In this document: piece after piece, positions 1 through 6,158 of the stretch
Layout of the letters: each line of letters opens with the position of its first letter
How positions within the stretch are numbered: position 1 is the first letter of the stretch
Assembly: GCA_028865375.1 (NCBI GenBank)
Contig: JAGWKJ010000099.1
Span: 1-8,120 of the forward strand
DNA length: 8,120 nucleotides
Source: Hyphomicrobiales bacterium
Lineage (GTDB): Bacteria > Pseudomonadota > Alphaproteobacteria > Rhizobiales > Beijerinckiaceae
Direction of reading: 5' to 3'
Position numbers and translations under genes: made by a program
The notes under the pieces: generated by a model
Database searches by the model: none
Seen by the model: the letters and a program-made list of their open reading frames with translations, nothing else
Told to the model about the DNA's origin: nothing

Positions 1-992
1 GCGGCCACGGGGACCGGGGCGGGGATCGGCGCCGGCGGCGTGGCCGCGGCGACGCGGGTCGGCGCGGGAGCCGACTTGGCCTCTGGCTTGGGCGCGGGAC
101 GCATCACGCGCGCCTCGGCGACCATGAAGGGCTGCGACGGATGCGTCGAGGCGCGGGCGAGATTCGTGCCGAGCAGCGAGGTCATGAACCGGTCGCGCTG
201 CACCGCGCTGCGGCCGCCGAACACAGAGGCCACGAGGAAGCGTCCGTCGCGGTGCATCGAAGTCAGCAGGTTGAAGCCCGACGCGCGGGTGTAGCCGGTC
301 TTGATGCCGTCGACGCCGGCCACGTTGGCCATCACGTGGTTGTGGCCGTAGATTTCCTGGTTCCGGAAGTGGAACTTCTCGGTCGAGAAGAACGCGAAAT
401 ACTTCGGGAAGTTGCGGTGGATCGCCAAGCCGAGCCGCGCCATGTCCGAGGCGCTCGAGAGCTGCGCGTCGGCCGGCAGGCCGCTGGCGTTGACGAAGTT
501 GGAATGCGTCATGCCCAGCTGGCGCGCCTTCGCGGTCATCATGCGGGCGAAGTTGGATTCGGTGCCGCCCATGGCTTCGGCGAGCGCGACCGCCATGTCG
601 TTGGCCGAGCGCGTGACGATCGCCTCTACGGCGCTGCGCACCGAGATCGTCGATCCGGGCCTCAGGCCGAGCTTGGTCGGCGGCATCGAGGCCGCGTGCG
701 CGGAAATCGGGATGCGGGTGTCGAGCGTCATCTTGCCCGAGGCGAGGCGCTCGAACAGGAGATAGAGCGTCATCACCTTGGTGAGCGAGGCGGGATGGCG
801 GACCTGGTCGGCGCCCTTGGCGCTCAGGACCTTGCCCGTGTTGCCGTCGATGACGATCTCCGCCATTCCGGCGGACGGCCCGTAGACGGCGGCCGACGCG
901 CCCGAAGGCGCGAACGCGGCGAATGCCGCGGTGAGGGCGATGACGCCCGTGGCGAGCCCGACATGGCTCGAAACGCCCCGAACAAGACGCAT
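1..992 (-). CDS. D-alanyl-D-alanine carboxypeptidase (S11, PBP5/6-like), 3' end outside window
   Basis: Serine DD-carboxypeptidase that would trim the terminal D-Ala from peptidoglycan stem pentapeptides in the periplasm. All three active-site motifs of the S11 penicillin-binding family are visible: SLTK at residues 69-72 (S69 nucleophile, K72 base), SAN at 129-131 and KTG at 231-233. Residues 1-35 look like a Sec signal peptide: MRLVR, a hydrophobic core, then ASA before cleavage. After the catalytic domain the chain becomes Pro/Ala-rich (about 295-330), a linker typical of alphaproteobacterial homologues that end in a SPOR peptidoglycan-binding domain; that domain, if present, lies beyond the left edge. 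The ATG at 992-990 is preceded by AAGGG (plus-strand 1000-1004) at 7 nt spacing. The gene diverges from clpS. The family is clear; the physiological role (vegetative PBP5-like or other) is not resolved. Confidence 0.95.
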   Translation of the reverse strand, partial: MRLVRGVSSHVGLATGVIALTAAFAAFAPSGASAAVYGPSAGMAEIVIDGNTGKVLSAKGADQVRHPASLTKVMTLYLLFERLASGKMTLDTRIPISAHAASMPPTKLGLRPGSTISVRSAVEAIVTRSANDMAVALAEAMGGTESNFARMMTAKARQLGMTHSNFVNASGLPADAQLSSASDMARLGLAIHRNFPKYFAFFSTEKFHFRNQEIYGHNHVMANVAGVDGIKTGYTRASGFNLLTSMHRDGRFLVASVFGGRSAVQRDRFMTSLLGTNLARASTHPSQPFMVAEARVMRPAPKPEAKSAPAPTRVAAATPPAPIPAPVPVA

Positions 993-1068
993 ACGCAGAC
1001 CCTTGACGCAAAAAGCGACGCGACGCCGTCGTTTCGGCGCCACTGTGCGGGACGTTATGGCGACGCGG

Positions 1069-1083
1069 TTACGTGGCGGTTAA
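1069..1083. promoter_or_regulatory. Possible CtrA-type binding site
   Basis: TTAC, 7 nt, then TTAA: one mismatch from the CtrA consensus TTAA-N7-TTAA known from alphaproteobacteria. It lies 77-91 nt upstream of the carboxypeptidase start. Cell-cycle control of a wall-remodelling enzyme would make sense, but such a short motif arises easily by chance; in GC-rich DNA it is somewhat rarer. The assignment is an inference. Confidence 0.2.
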
Positions 1084-1220
1084 CGGAAACGACAAGTCGC
1101 GCGAAAGGTTAAATTGCGACCCGACGACGCCCCCGATGACTCTGGCGCCGGGCCCGAGTCGCGCATACATTCGGCGTCCGTCCCCCCGACGGGGCCGCCG
1201 CCGGCGGCCGTCGAAACGAA

Positions 1221-1224
1221 GAGG
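1221..1224 (+). promoter_or_regulatory. Ribosome-binding site supporting the TTG start of clpS
   Basis: GAGG (within AAGAGGT) lies 7 nt before the TTG at 1232. The alternative in-frame ATG at 1316 has no comparable Shine-Dalgarno sequence: only GC-rich GGC/GCG repeats precede it. Confidence 0.5.
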
Positions 1225-1231
1225 TCAGTCC

Positions 1232-1594
1232 TTGAGGCCGAGCCAGAACGTTCGAGGGACCCGCGCCGCCCGCGAGCCTGCCCGCCGCGGCGGCGACGGC
1301 CCCGGCGCGGCGGTGATGGCGCGCACGAAGACCAAGACGCGCAAGCCGAGCATGTTCCGGGTGCTGCTGCTCAACGACGATTACACGCCGCAGGAATTCG
1401 TGGTCGACGTCCTGCGCGGGTTCTTCGCCAAGGACCCGGAAGAGGCCTACCGGATCATGCTGCACGTCCATCACAACGGCGTGGGCGAATGCGGCGTCTA
1501 TACGTACGAGGTCGCCGAGACGAAGGTGACGCAGGTCATGGATCACTCGCGCAAGCACCAGCACCCGCTGCAATGCGTCATGGAGAAGAAATAG
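1232..1594 (+). CDS. clpS: ATP-dependent Clp protease adaptor ClpS
   Basis: Cytoplasmic adaptor that binds N-degron substrates and hands them to the ClpA N-domain. From the TTG start it is 120 aa. Residues 1-36 are a basic, flexible tail; the ClpS core spans about 39-120 (FRVLLLNDDYTP, MLHVHHNGVGECGVYTYEVAETKV, HPLQCVMEKK). Pocket residues known from E. coli and Caulobacter ClpS are present as N48, D50, T52, M76, V79, H80 and L113. The usual gatekeeper Met of the NDDYTPMEF motif is Gln (Q54). I chose TTG at 1232 for its well-placed GAGG and because alphaproteobacterial ClpS proteins carry an N-terminal extension ending in a Gly-rich stretch followed by a TRTKPKTKKP-like sequence, matched here by GPGAAVMARTKTKTRKP. 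A shorter 92-aa form from ATG 1316 is the alternative. The stop is 2 nt before clpA, so the two are probably translationally coupled. Confidence 0.93.
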   Translation: MRPSQNVRGTRAAREPARRGGDGPGAAVMARTKTKTRKPSMFRVLLLNDDYTPQEFVVDVLRGFFAKDPEEAYRIMLHVHHNGVGECGVYTYEVAETKVTQVMDHSRKHQHPLQCVMEKK

Positions 1595-1596
1595 CC

Positions 1597-3999
1597 ATGC
1601 CGACCATCTCGCAGAACCTCGAACGCACGCTGCACCGGGCGTTGGCGCACGCCACCGAGCGGAGCCAGGAATTCGCCACGCTCGAACACCTGCTGCTCTC
1701 GCTGGTCGACGACACCGACGCGCAGGCGGTGCTGCGCGCCTGCGCGGTCGACATCGATGCCATCCGAAAGGCGGCGACCGATTACGTCGACAACGAGCTG
1801 CGCTCGCTCGTGGTGACGCCGGCGCGCGAGGCCCGCGCGACGACCGGTTTCCAGCGCGTCGTGCAACGCGCGGTCATCCACGTCACGTCGTCGGGCCGGG
1901 AGGAGGTGACCGGCGCCAACGTGCTGGTCGCCATCTTCGCGGAGCGCGAGAGCCACGCCGCCTATTTCCTGCAGGAGCAGGACATGACGCGGTTCGACGC
2001 GGTCAACTACATCAGCCACGGCATCGCCAAGCGGCCCGGCATGGGCGACGATTCCAAGGCCCCGCGCGGCGTCGACGAGGACCACGAGCGCCAGGAGGGA
2101 CAGGAGCGCAAGGACGGGCCCGACCAGGGCCAGAAGAAGAAGGAATCCGCGCTCGACGCCTATTGCGTCAACCTCAACAAGAAGGCGCGCGAGGGCCGCA
2201 TCGACCCGCTGATCGGCCGCGAGAAGGAGGTGCAGCGCACGATCCAGGTGTTGTGCCGCCGCCAGAAGAACAACCCGCTGCTGGTCGGCGATCCGGGCGT
2301 CGGCAAGACGGCGATCGCGGAAGGGCTCGCGCGCAAGATCGTCCACGACGACGTGCCCGAGGTGCTGGCCGGCGCGACCGTGTTCGCGCTCGACATGGGC
2401 ACGCTGCTGGCCGGCACGCGCTACCGCGGCGATTTCGAGGAGCGGCTGAAGCAGGTCATCAAGGAAGTCGAGAACCACCCCAACGCGGTGCTGTTCATCG
2501 ACGAAATCCACACCGTGATCGGCGCCGGCGCGACCTCGGGGGGCGCGATGGACGCCTCGAACCTGCTCAAGCCCGCGCTGGCGCAAGGCACGCTGCGCTG
2601 CATCGGCTCGACCACCTACAAGGAATACCGCCAGTATTTCGAGAAGGACCGCGCGCTCGTCCGCCGCTTCCAGAAGATCGACGTCAACGAGCCGAGCCCG
2701 GAGGACGCCATCGAGATCCTCAAGGGCCTGAAGCCCTATTTCGAGGAGTTCCACAAGCTGCGCTACACGACCGACGCGGTGAAGGCCGCCGTCGAGCTGT
2801 CGGCGCGCTACATCCACGACCGCAAGCTGCCCGACAAGGCGATCGACGTCATCGACGAGACGGGCGCCTCGCAGATGCTGGTGGCGGAGGCCAAGCGGAA
2901 GAAGACGATCGGCGTCAAGGAGATCGAGGCCACCGTCGCCACCATGGCGCGCATCCCGCCCAAGACCGTGTCGAAGGACGACGCCGAGGTGCTGCAACAC
3001 CTCGAGACCTCGCTGAAGAGCGTCGTCTACGGGCAGGACAAGGCGCTGGGCGCGCTGTCCTCGGCGATCAAGCTCGCCCGCGCGGGCCTGCGCGACGGCG
3101 AGAAGCCGATCGGCTGCTTCCTGTTCTCGGGTCCCACCGGCGTCGGCAAGACCGAGGCCGCCCGCCAGCTCGCCCAGAGCCTCGGCGTCGAATTGAAGCG
3201 CTTCGACATGTCCGAATACATGGAGCGCCACGCCGTCTCGCGCCTGATCGGCGCGCCGCCCGGCTACGTCGGCTTCGACCAAGGCGGCCAGCTCACCGAC
3301 GCCGTCGACCAGCATCCCCATTGCGTGCTGCTGCTCGACGAGATCGAGAAGGCGCATCCCGACCTGTTCAACATCCTCCTCCAAGTGATGGACCACGGCA
3401 AGCTGACCGACCACCACGGCAAGCAGGTCGACTTCCGCAACGTGATCCTGATCATGACCACCAACGCCGGCGCGCAAGACCTCGCGCGCGCCGCGATGGG
3501 CTTCCACCGCACCCGGCGCGAAGGCGACGACGAAGAGGCGATCAACCGCCTGTTCACGCCCGAGTTCCGCAACCGGCTCGACGCGGTGATCCCGTTCGGC
3601 CGCCTGCCGGTCGAGGTGATCGGCAAGGTGGTCGACAAGTTCGTGCTGCAGCTGGAGGCCCAGCTCGCCGACCGCAACGTGTCGCTTTCGCTCACCGACG
3701 AGGCGCGCAACTGGCTTGTCGAGCACGGCTACGACGAGGCGATGGGCGCCCGCCCGATGGCGCGCGTGATCCAGCGCGAGATCAAGACGCCGCTGGCCGA
3801 CGAGGTGCTGTTCGGCCGGCTCAAGAACGGCGGCGCGGTCAAGGTCGTGGTGACGTCGGACGGGCAGGGCGGCAAGAAACTCGGCTTCGTCTATCCCGAA
3901 GGCCCCGTGCTGCCGCGCCCCGAACGCGACGTCGTCGAGGCCGGCCGCAAACGCCCGGCCGAAGAGGGCGCGGAGAGGCCGCCGGCAGGGGCGGGTTAA
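1597..3999 (+). CDS. clpA: ATP-dependent Clp protease ATP-binding subunit ClpA
   Basis: Hexameric AAA+ unfoldase that threads proteins into the ClpP chamber; its N-domain docks ClpS. It is 800 aa (E. coli ClpA is 758). Domains: Clp N repeat domain about 1-143; a charged linker about 145-183; AAA-1 with Walker A GDPGVGKT (231-238), pore loop RYRG (275-278), Walker B LFIDEIH (299-305) and Arg pair 356-357; AAA-2 with Walker A GPTGVGKT (512-519), pore loop GYVG (556-559), Walker B LLLDEIEK (578-585) and EFRNRLD (656-662). The ClpP-docking loop reads MGF (634-636), in the place of the IGL tripeptide of E. coli. The lack of a middle coiled-coil domain separates it from ClpB and ClpC. A Pro/Glu/Arg-rich tail of about 40 residues extends past the D2 domain. 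The ATG at 1597 is 2 nt after the clpS stop, with GGAG (1582-1585) inside the end of clpS. No terminator hairpin is visible after the stop. Confidence 0.98.
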   Translation: MPTISQNLERTLHRALAHATERSQEFATLEHLLLSLVDDTDAQAVLRACAVDIDAIRKAATDYVDNELRSLVVTPAREARATTGFQRVVQRAVIHVTSSGREEVTGANVLVAIFAERESHAAYFLQEQDMTRFDAVNYISHGIAKRPGMGDDSKAPRGVDEDHERQEGQERKDGPDQGQKKKESALDAYCVNLNKKAREGRIDPLIGREKEVQRTIQVLCRRQKNNPLLVGDPGVGKTAIAEGLARKIVHDDVPEVLAGATVFALDMGTLLAGTRYRGDFEERLKQVIKEVENHPNAVLFIDEIHTVIGAGATSGGAMDASNLLKPALAQGTLRCIGSTTYKEYRQYFEKDRALVRRFQKIDVNEPSPEDAIEILKGLKPYFEEFHKLRYTTDAVKAAVELSARYIHDRKLPDKAIDVIDETGASQMLVAEAKRKKTIGVKEIEATVATMARIPPKTVSKDDAEVLQHLETSLKSVVYGQDKALGALSSAIKLARAGLRDGEKPIGCFLFSGPTGVGKTEAARQLAQSLGVELKRFDMSEYMERHAVSRLIGAPPGYVGFDQGGQLTDAVDQHPHCVLLLDEIEKAHPDLFNILLQVMDHGKLTDHHGKQVDFRNVILIMTTNAGAQDLARAAMGFHRTRREGDDEEAINRLFTPEFRNRLDAVIPFGRLPVEVIGKVVDKFVLQLEAQLADRNVSLSLTDEARNWLVEHGYDEAMGARPMARVIQREIKTPLADEVLFGRLKNGGAVKVVVTSDGQGGKKLGFVYPEGPVLPRPERDVVEAGRKRPAEEGAERPPAGAG

Positions 4000-4014
4000 A
4001 AAGAACGGCACACA

Positions 4015-4041
4015 CAACTATGACATAAATAATAATAGTTG
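4015..4041. repeat. 7-bp inverted repeat abutting the lipoprotein ribosome-binding site
   Basis: CAACTAT (4015-4021) and its exact reverse complement ATAGTTG (4035-4041) flank a 13-nt A/T-rich loop. The right arm ends on the first G of the GGAG Shine-Dalgarno (4041-4044). As RNA this is a weak AT-rich stem that could partly cover the ribosome site; as DNA it could be an operator. Neither is shown by the sequence. Confidence 0.35.
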
Positions 4042-4050
4042 GAGCACGAC

Positions 4051-4416
4051 ATGCGAAACATATCGATATTTGCCGGCATGTCGTTGGCAACGACAATCAT
4101 TTCCGGTTGTTCTGTCACTGAGCCCGTTGTGGTAATAAGTAAAGGAATTCCAGGAGGAATTATGAGAGGTACAACAACGGCAGATTTTAGCAGTGGATCA
4201 TTTAACGTATCAAATGGACGATTATCGTGTGGTGGAGATTATAATTCTATGAACCAATCAATTACGTTATCTATCCCGGTTTTGTGCAATGACGGACGAA
4301 AGGGAATTGTTACAGTTACGAGAGACACAAGCGGAACGAGCGGTGGGGGGCGATTTATATTAAATGACGGTACTAATGGAGACTTTATATTCGGAGCGTC
4401 GGCTGGAAAGTTATGA
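4051..4416 (+). CDS. Small putative lipoprotein, function unknown
   Basis: A 121-aa protein that I cannot assign to a named family. Residues 1-19 form a short lipoprotein signal peptide and residues 17-20 (ISGC) fit a lipobox, so C20 would be lipidated and the mature 102-aa protein anchored to a membrane from the periplasmic side; S21 after the Cys favours outer-membrane sorting by E. coli rules (inference). The mature part is Gly/Ser/Thr-rich with alternating polar/hydrophobic stretches that suggest beta strands, and has two further cysteines, C60 (RLSCGG) and C79 (PVLCNDGRKG), which could form a disulfide. The motifs LCNDGRKGIV (78-87) and LNDGTNGDFIFG (104-115) resemble small uncharacterised alphaproteobacterial proteins I recall, from memory only. 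The ATG at 4051 has GGAG 6 nt upstream; a TTG at 4039 is a weaker alternative. The G+C content (about 42%) and codons such as ATA, TTA and AGA contrast sharply with both neighbours. Confidence 0.8.
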   Translation: MRNISIFAGMSLATTIISGCSVTEPVVVISKGIPGGIMRGTTTADFSSGSFNVSNGRLSCGGDYNSMNQSITLSIPVLCNDGRKGIVTVTRDTSGTSGGGRFILNDGTNGDFIFGASAGKL

Positions 4417-4483
4417 TTTGACACCAAATTAATACATGTTTTAACATTTATATTATTAGTAGCTGTTTGTTTAAAAATGAGTT
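4417..4483. other. AT-rich gap between convergent lipoprotein and HIT genes
   Basis: This 67-bp stretch is mostly A/T. It is where transcripts from both sides should end, but I see no GC-rich stem followed by a U-run on either strand. The only hairpin found is a 4-bp ATGT/ACAT stem at 4436-4447, too weak to act as an intrinsic terminator. Base composition switches back to the GC-rich norm within a few bases of the HIT stop codon (4484-4486). Confidence 0.5.
4418..4447 (+). promoter_or_regulatory. Sigma-70-like promoter candidate reading into the HIT gene antisense strand
   Basis: An exact TTGACA (4418-4423) is followed after 18 nt by TAACAT (4442-4447), which matches 4 of 6 positions of TATAAT. 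It begins just past the lipoprotein stop and points rightward into the 3' end of the oppositely transcribed HIT gene, where there is no plus-strand gene. In an AT-rich stretch such boxes can arise by chance. Confidence 0.25.
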
Positions 4484-4906
4484 CTATTTGATGGCCACCG
4501 CGATCCTCCTGGCCATCGCGGCGAGGCCGGCGGGGTCGGCCATTTCGGCGGCGTGGGGCTTGAGCGCTTGGCCTTCGTGGCGCGGCAGCACGTGGAAATG
4601 CAAGTGATAGACGCTCTGGCCCGCGGCCGGCTCGTTGTATTGCTCGATCAGCAGGCCCTGCGCGCCCGTCGCCGCCTTCACCGCGCGCGCGACCTTGGTC
4701 AGCGCCGGCGCCATCGCGGCGACGGTCGAGGCTTGCGCGTCAAGCAGGTTGCGCGAGGCCGCCTTGGGGATGACCAGCGCATGGCCTTCGACGCGGGGCA
4801 TGACGTCCATGAAGGCGAGCGCGGCTTCGTCCTCGTAGATGCGGTGGCACGGGATTTCGCCGCGCAGGATCCGGGCGAATATGTTGGCGGGGTCGTAGGC
4901 TGACAT
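4484..4906 (-). CDS. HIT family protein (histidine triad nucleotide hydrolase/transferase)
   Basis: A 140-aa cytosolic HIT-superfamily protein. Members hydrolyse nucleoside phosphoramidates, acyl-adenylates or dinucleoside polyphosphates through a covalent nucleotidyl-histidine. The triad is HLHFH followed by VLP at residues 101-108; by family precedent H103 is the nucleophile. The N-terminal motif IFARILRGEIPCHRIYEDE (9-27) and the GHALVIPK strand (41-48) are typical of the Hint/HinT-like branch, and the length fits. The ATG at 4906-4904 has GGAG (plus-strand 4913-4916) at 6 nt. It is the last gene of the minus-strand operon, 49 nt after the acyltransferase-like gene, and its TAG stop lies right at the border of the AT-rich islet. 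The exact substrate cannot be read from sequence. Confidence 0.95.
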   Translation of the reverse strand: MSAYDPANIFARILRGEIPCHRIYEDEAALAFMDVMPRVEGHALVIPKAASRNLLDAQASTVAAMAPALTKVARAVKAATGAQGLLIEQYNEPAAGQSVYHLHFHVLPRHEGQALKPHAAEMADPAGLAAMARRIAVAIK

Positions 4907-4955
4907 GGCGCGCTCCGGTTCGGCGCGCCGAAATGAGGACGCCGCCGCGTCGCCG

Positions 4956-6158
4956 TCAACCGCGCTTGAAGGGCGTCGCCTCTTCGTAGGCCTCGATCCC
5001 GGCTTCCACCGCCGGGCGCTCCTCGGCGAGGTAGGCGGCCACCGCGCGGGCGAGCCTCGGATCGGCGAATTCGTGCGCCGAGCGGGTGGCGACCGGCCGA
5101 TAGCCGCGCGCGAGCTTGTGCTCTCCCTGCGCGCCCGCCTCGACGCGCTTGAGGCCGCGCTCCAGCGCGAACTCGATCGCCTGGTGATAGCAAAGCTCGA
5201 AATGCAGGAACGGCACGTGCTCGACCGCGCCCCAGTTGCGCCCGTAGAGCGCGTCGTCGCCCACTAGGTTGAGCGCGCCGGCGATGGGGCGTCCGTCGCG
5301 TTCGGCCATCACGAGCAGGACGCGGTCGGCCATGGCGGCGCCGAGTTCGGAGAAGAAGTCGCGCGTCAGGTATGGCCGTCCCCATTTGCGCGAGCCGGTC
5401 TCCATGTAGAACTCGAAGAACGCGTCCCAATGGGCTTCGCGCAGGTCGGCGCCGGTCAGCCGGCGCACGACGATCCCCTCCGCCATCGCCGCGGCGCGTT
5501 CCTTGCGGATCGCCTTGCGCTTGCGCGAGGCGAGCGCGGCGAGGAAGCCCTCGAAGTCGCGATAGCCCTCGTCGAAGAAATGGAACTGCTCGCCGGTCCT
5601 GGCCAGGAAGCCGGCGGCATCGAGCGCCTCGGCGTCGTGGGCGTCGCCGAACGTGACGTGGATCGAGGACGCGCCGAGGCGGCCGCGCAGCGCCCGCAGG
5701 CCCTCGATCAGCTTGGCGCGGACGACGGCGCCTGCCGGCCCGGTCGCTGCGGTCAGCAGGCGCGGGCCGCCCACCGGCGTGAACGGCGCCGCGACCTGGA
5801 GCTTGGGATAATAGCGCCCGCCGGCGCGCGCATAGGCGTCGGCGAAAGCGTGGTCGAACACGTATTCGCCGAACGAATGCGCCTTGACGTAGGTCGGCGC
5901 CGCTCCCACGAGCGCGCCCGCCGCGTCCTCGACCAGCACGTGCGCGGGCGTCCAGCCGCTCTTGCCGCCGACGCTGCGCGAGACCTCCAACGCGCGCAGG
6001 AACCCGTGCGCCACGAAGGGATTGTAGCGCTCCGACGCCGGATCGCCGTCGGGCGCCGCGCCCGCCCGCGGATTGGCGAGCGCATCCCATGCGGCGGCCG
6101 GCACGTCGGAGATGGCGCCGACGACACGGATTTTCAGGCCGGTCGGCGCCGCGTTCAC
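4956..6158 (-). CDS. FemAB-like / GNAT-fold protein of the COG3146 (PF04339, former DUF482) family
   Basis: A 400-aa protein of a family often annotated as a GNAT N-acetyltransferase or as peptidoglycan biosynthesis/recognition, with no reaction established that I know of. Recognisable blocks: PTYVKAHSFGEYVFDHAFA (88-106) then YYPKLQVAAPFTPVGGPRLL (116-135); a basic cluster SRKRKAIRKER (211-221); FYMETGSRKWGRPYLTRDFF (250-269); and GAQGEHKLARGYRPVATRSA (342-361). These resemble FemX/FemAB transferases with two tandem acetyltransferase-like halves, so transfer of an acyl or aminoacyl group is a reasonable inference. No signal peptide or membrane segment is seen. The GTG start at 6158-6156 overlaps the upstream GDPD stop by 4 nt (GTGA), with GGGAGG (6161-6166) only 2 nt away, which suggests coupled re-initiation. 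No upstream start in this frame improves on it. Confidence 0.9.
   Translation of the reverse strand: MNAAPTGLKIRVVGAISDVPAAAWDALANPRAGAAPDGDPASERYNPFVAHGFLRALEVSRSVGGKSGWTPAHVLVEDAAGALVGAAPTYVKAHSFGEYVFDHAFADAYARAGGRYYPKLQVAAPFTPVGGPRLLTAATGPAGAVVRAKLIEGLRALRGRLGASSIHVTFGDAHDAEALDAAGFLARTGEQFHFFDEGYRDFEGFLAALASRKRKAIRKERAAAMAEGIVVRRLTGADLREAHWDAFFEFYMETGSRKWGRPYLTRDFFSELGAAMADRVLLVMAERDGRPIAGALNLVGDDALYGRNWGAVEHVPFLHFELCYHQAIEFALERGLKRVEAGAQGEHKLARGYRPVATRSAHEFADPRLARAVAAYLAEERPAVEAGIEAYEEATPFKRG

Larger units (their letters stand above)
993..1231. promoter_or_regulatory. Divergent spacer between the DD-carboxypeptidase gene and clpS
   Basis: This 239-bp stretch must hold the promoters for both flanking genes, since they are transcribed away from each other. 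I find no clean -35/-10 pair on either strand. Visible items are a CtrA-like TTAC-N7-TTAA at 1069-1083, a further TTAA at 1109-1112, and a short GACTC/GAGTC inverted repeat (1138-1142 and 1156-1160) with a 13-nt GC-rich loop. The clpS reading frame is open through part of this region (an ATG at 1137 is in frame), so clpS could begin earlier, but the resulting extension is very Arg/Pro-rich and unlike a folded protein. Confidence 0.5.

Noticed and set aside
141..1112. A 323-codon plus-strand open frame opposite the DD-carboxypeptidase
   Set aside because: The minus strand has all three S11 active-site motifs in order; the plus-strand translation is Arg/His/Gly-rich with no domain.
1114..1596. 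A clpA frame extended 161 codons upstream through clpS
   Set aside because: The added segment is the out-of-frame reading of clpS and of the spacer. The ClpA family start MPTISQNLERTL is at 1597.
1543..4017. An 824-codon open frame on the minus strand opposite clpA
   Set aside because: It is a shadow of high-GC codon usage in clpA. The product is low-complexity (rich in Arg, Ala, Leu, Asp and His), has no recognisable domain, and the plus strand carries an unambiguous 800-aa ClpA.
4417..4483. An intrinsic terminator between the convergent genes
   Set aside because: Only a 4-bp AT stem (4436-4447) is present and no U-run follows a GC-rich hairpin.
4000..4490. Insertion-sequence or integron remains around the lipoprotein gene
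   Set aside because: I found no terminal inverted repeats, no target-site duplication at the islet edges and no transposase fragment.
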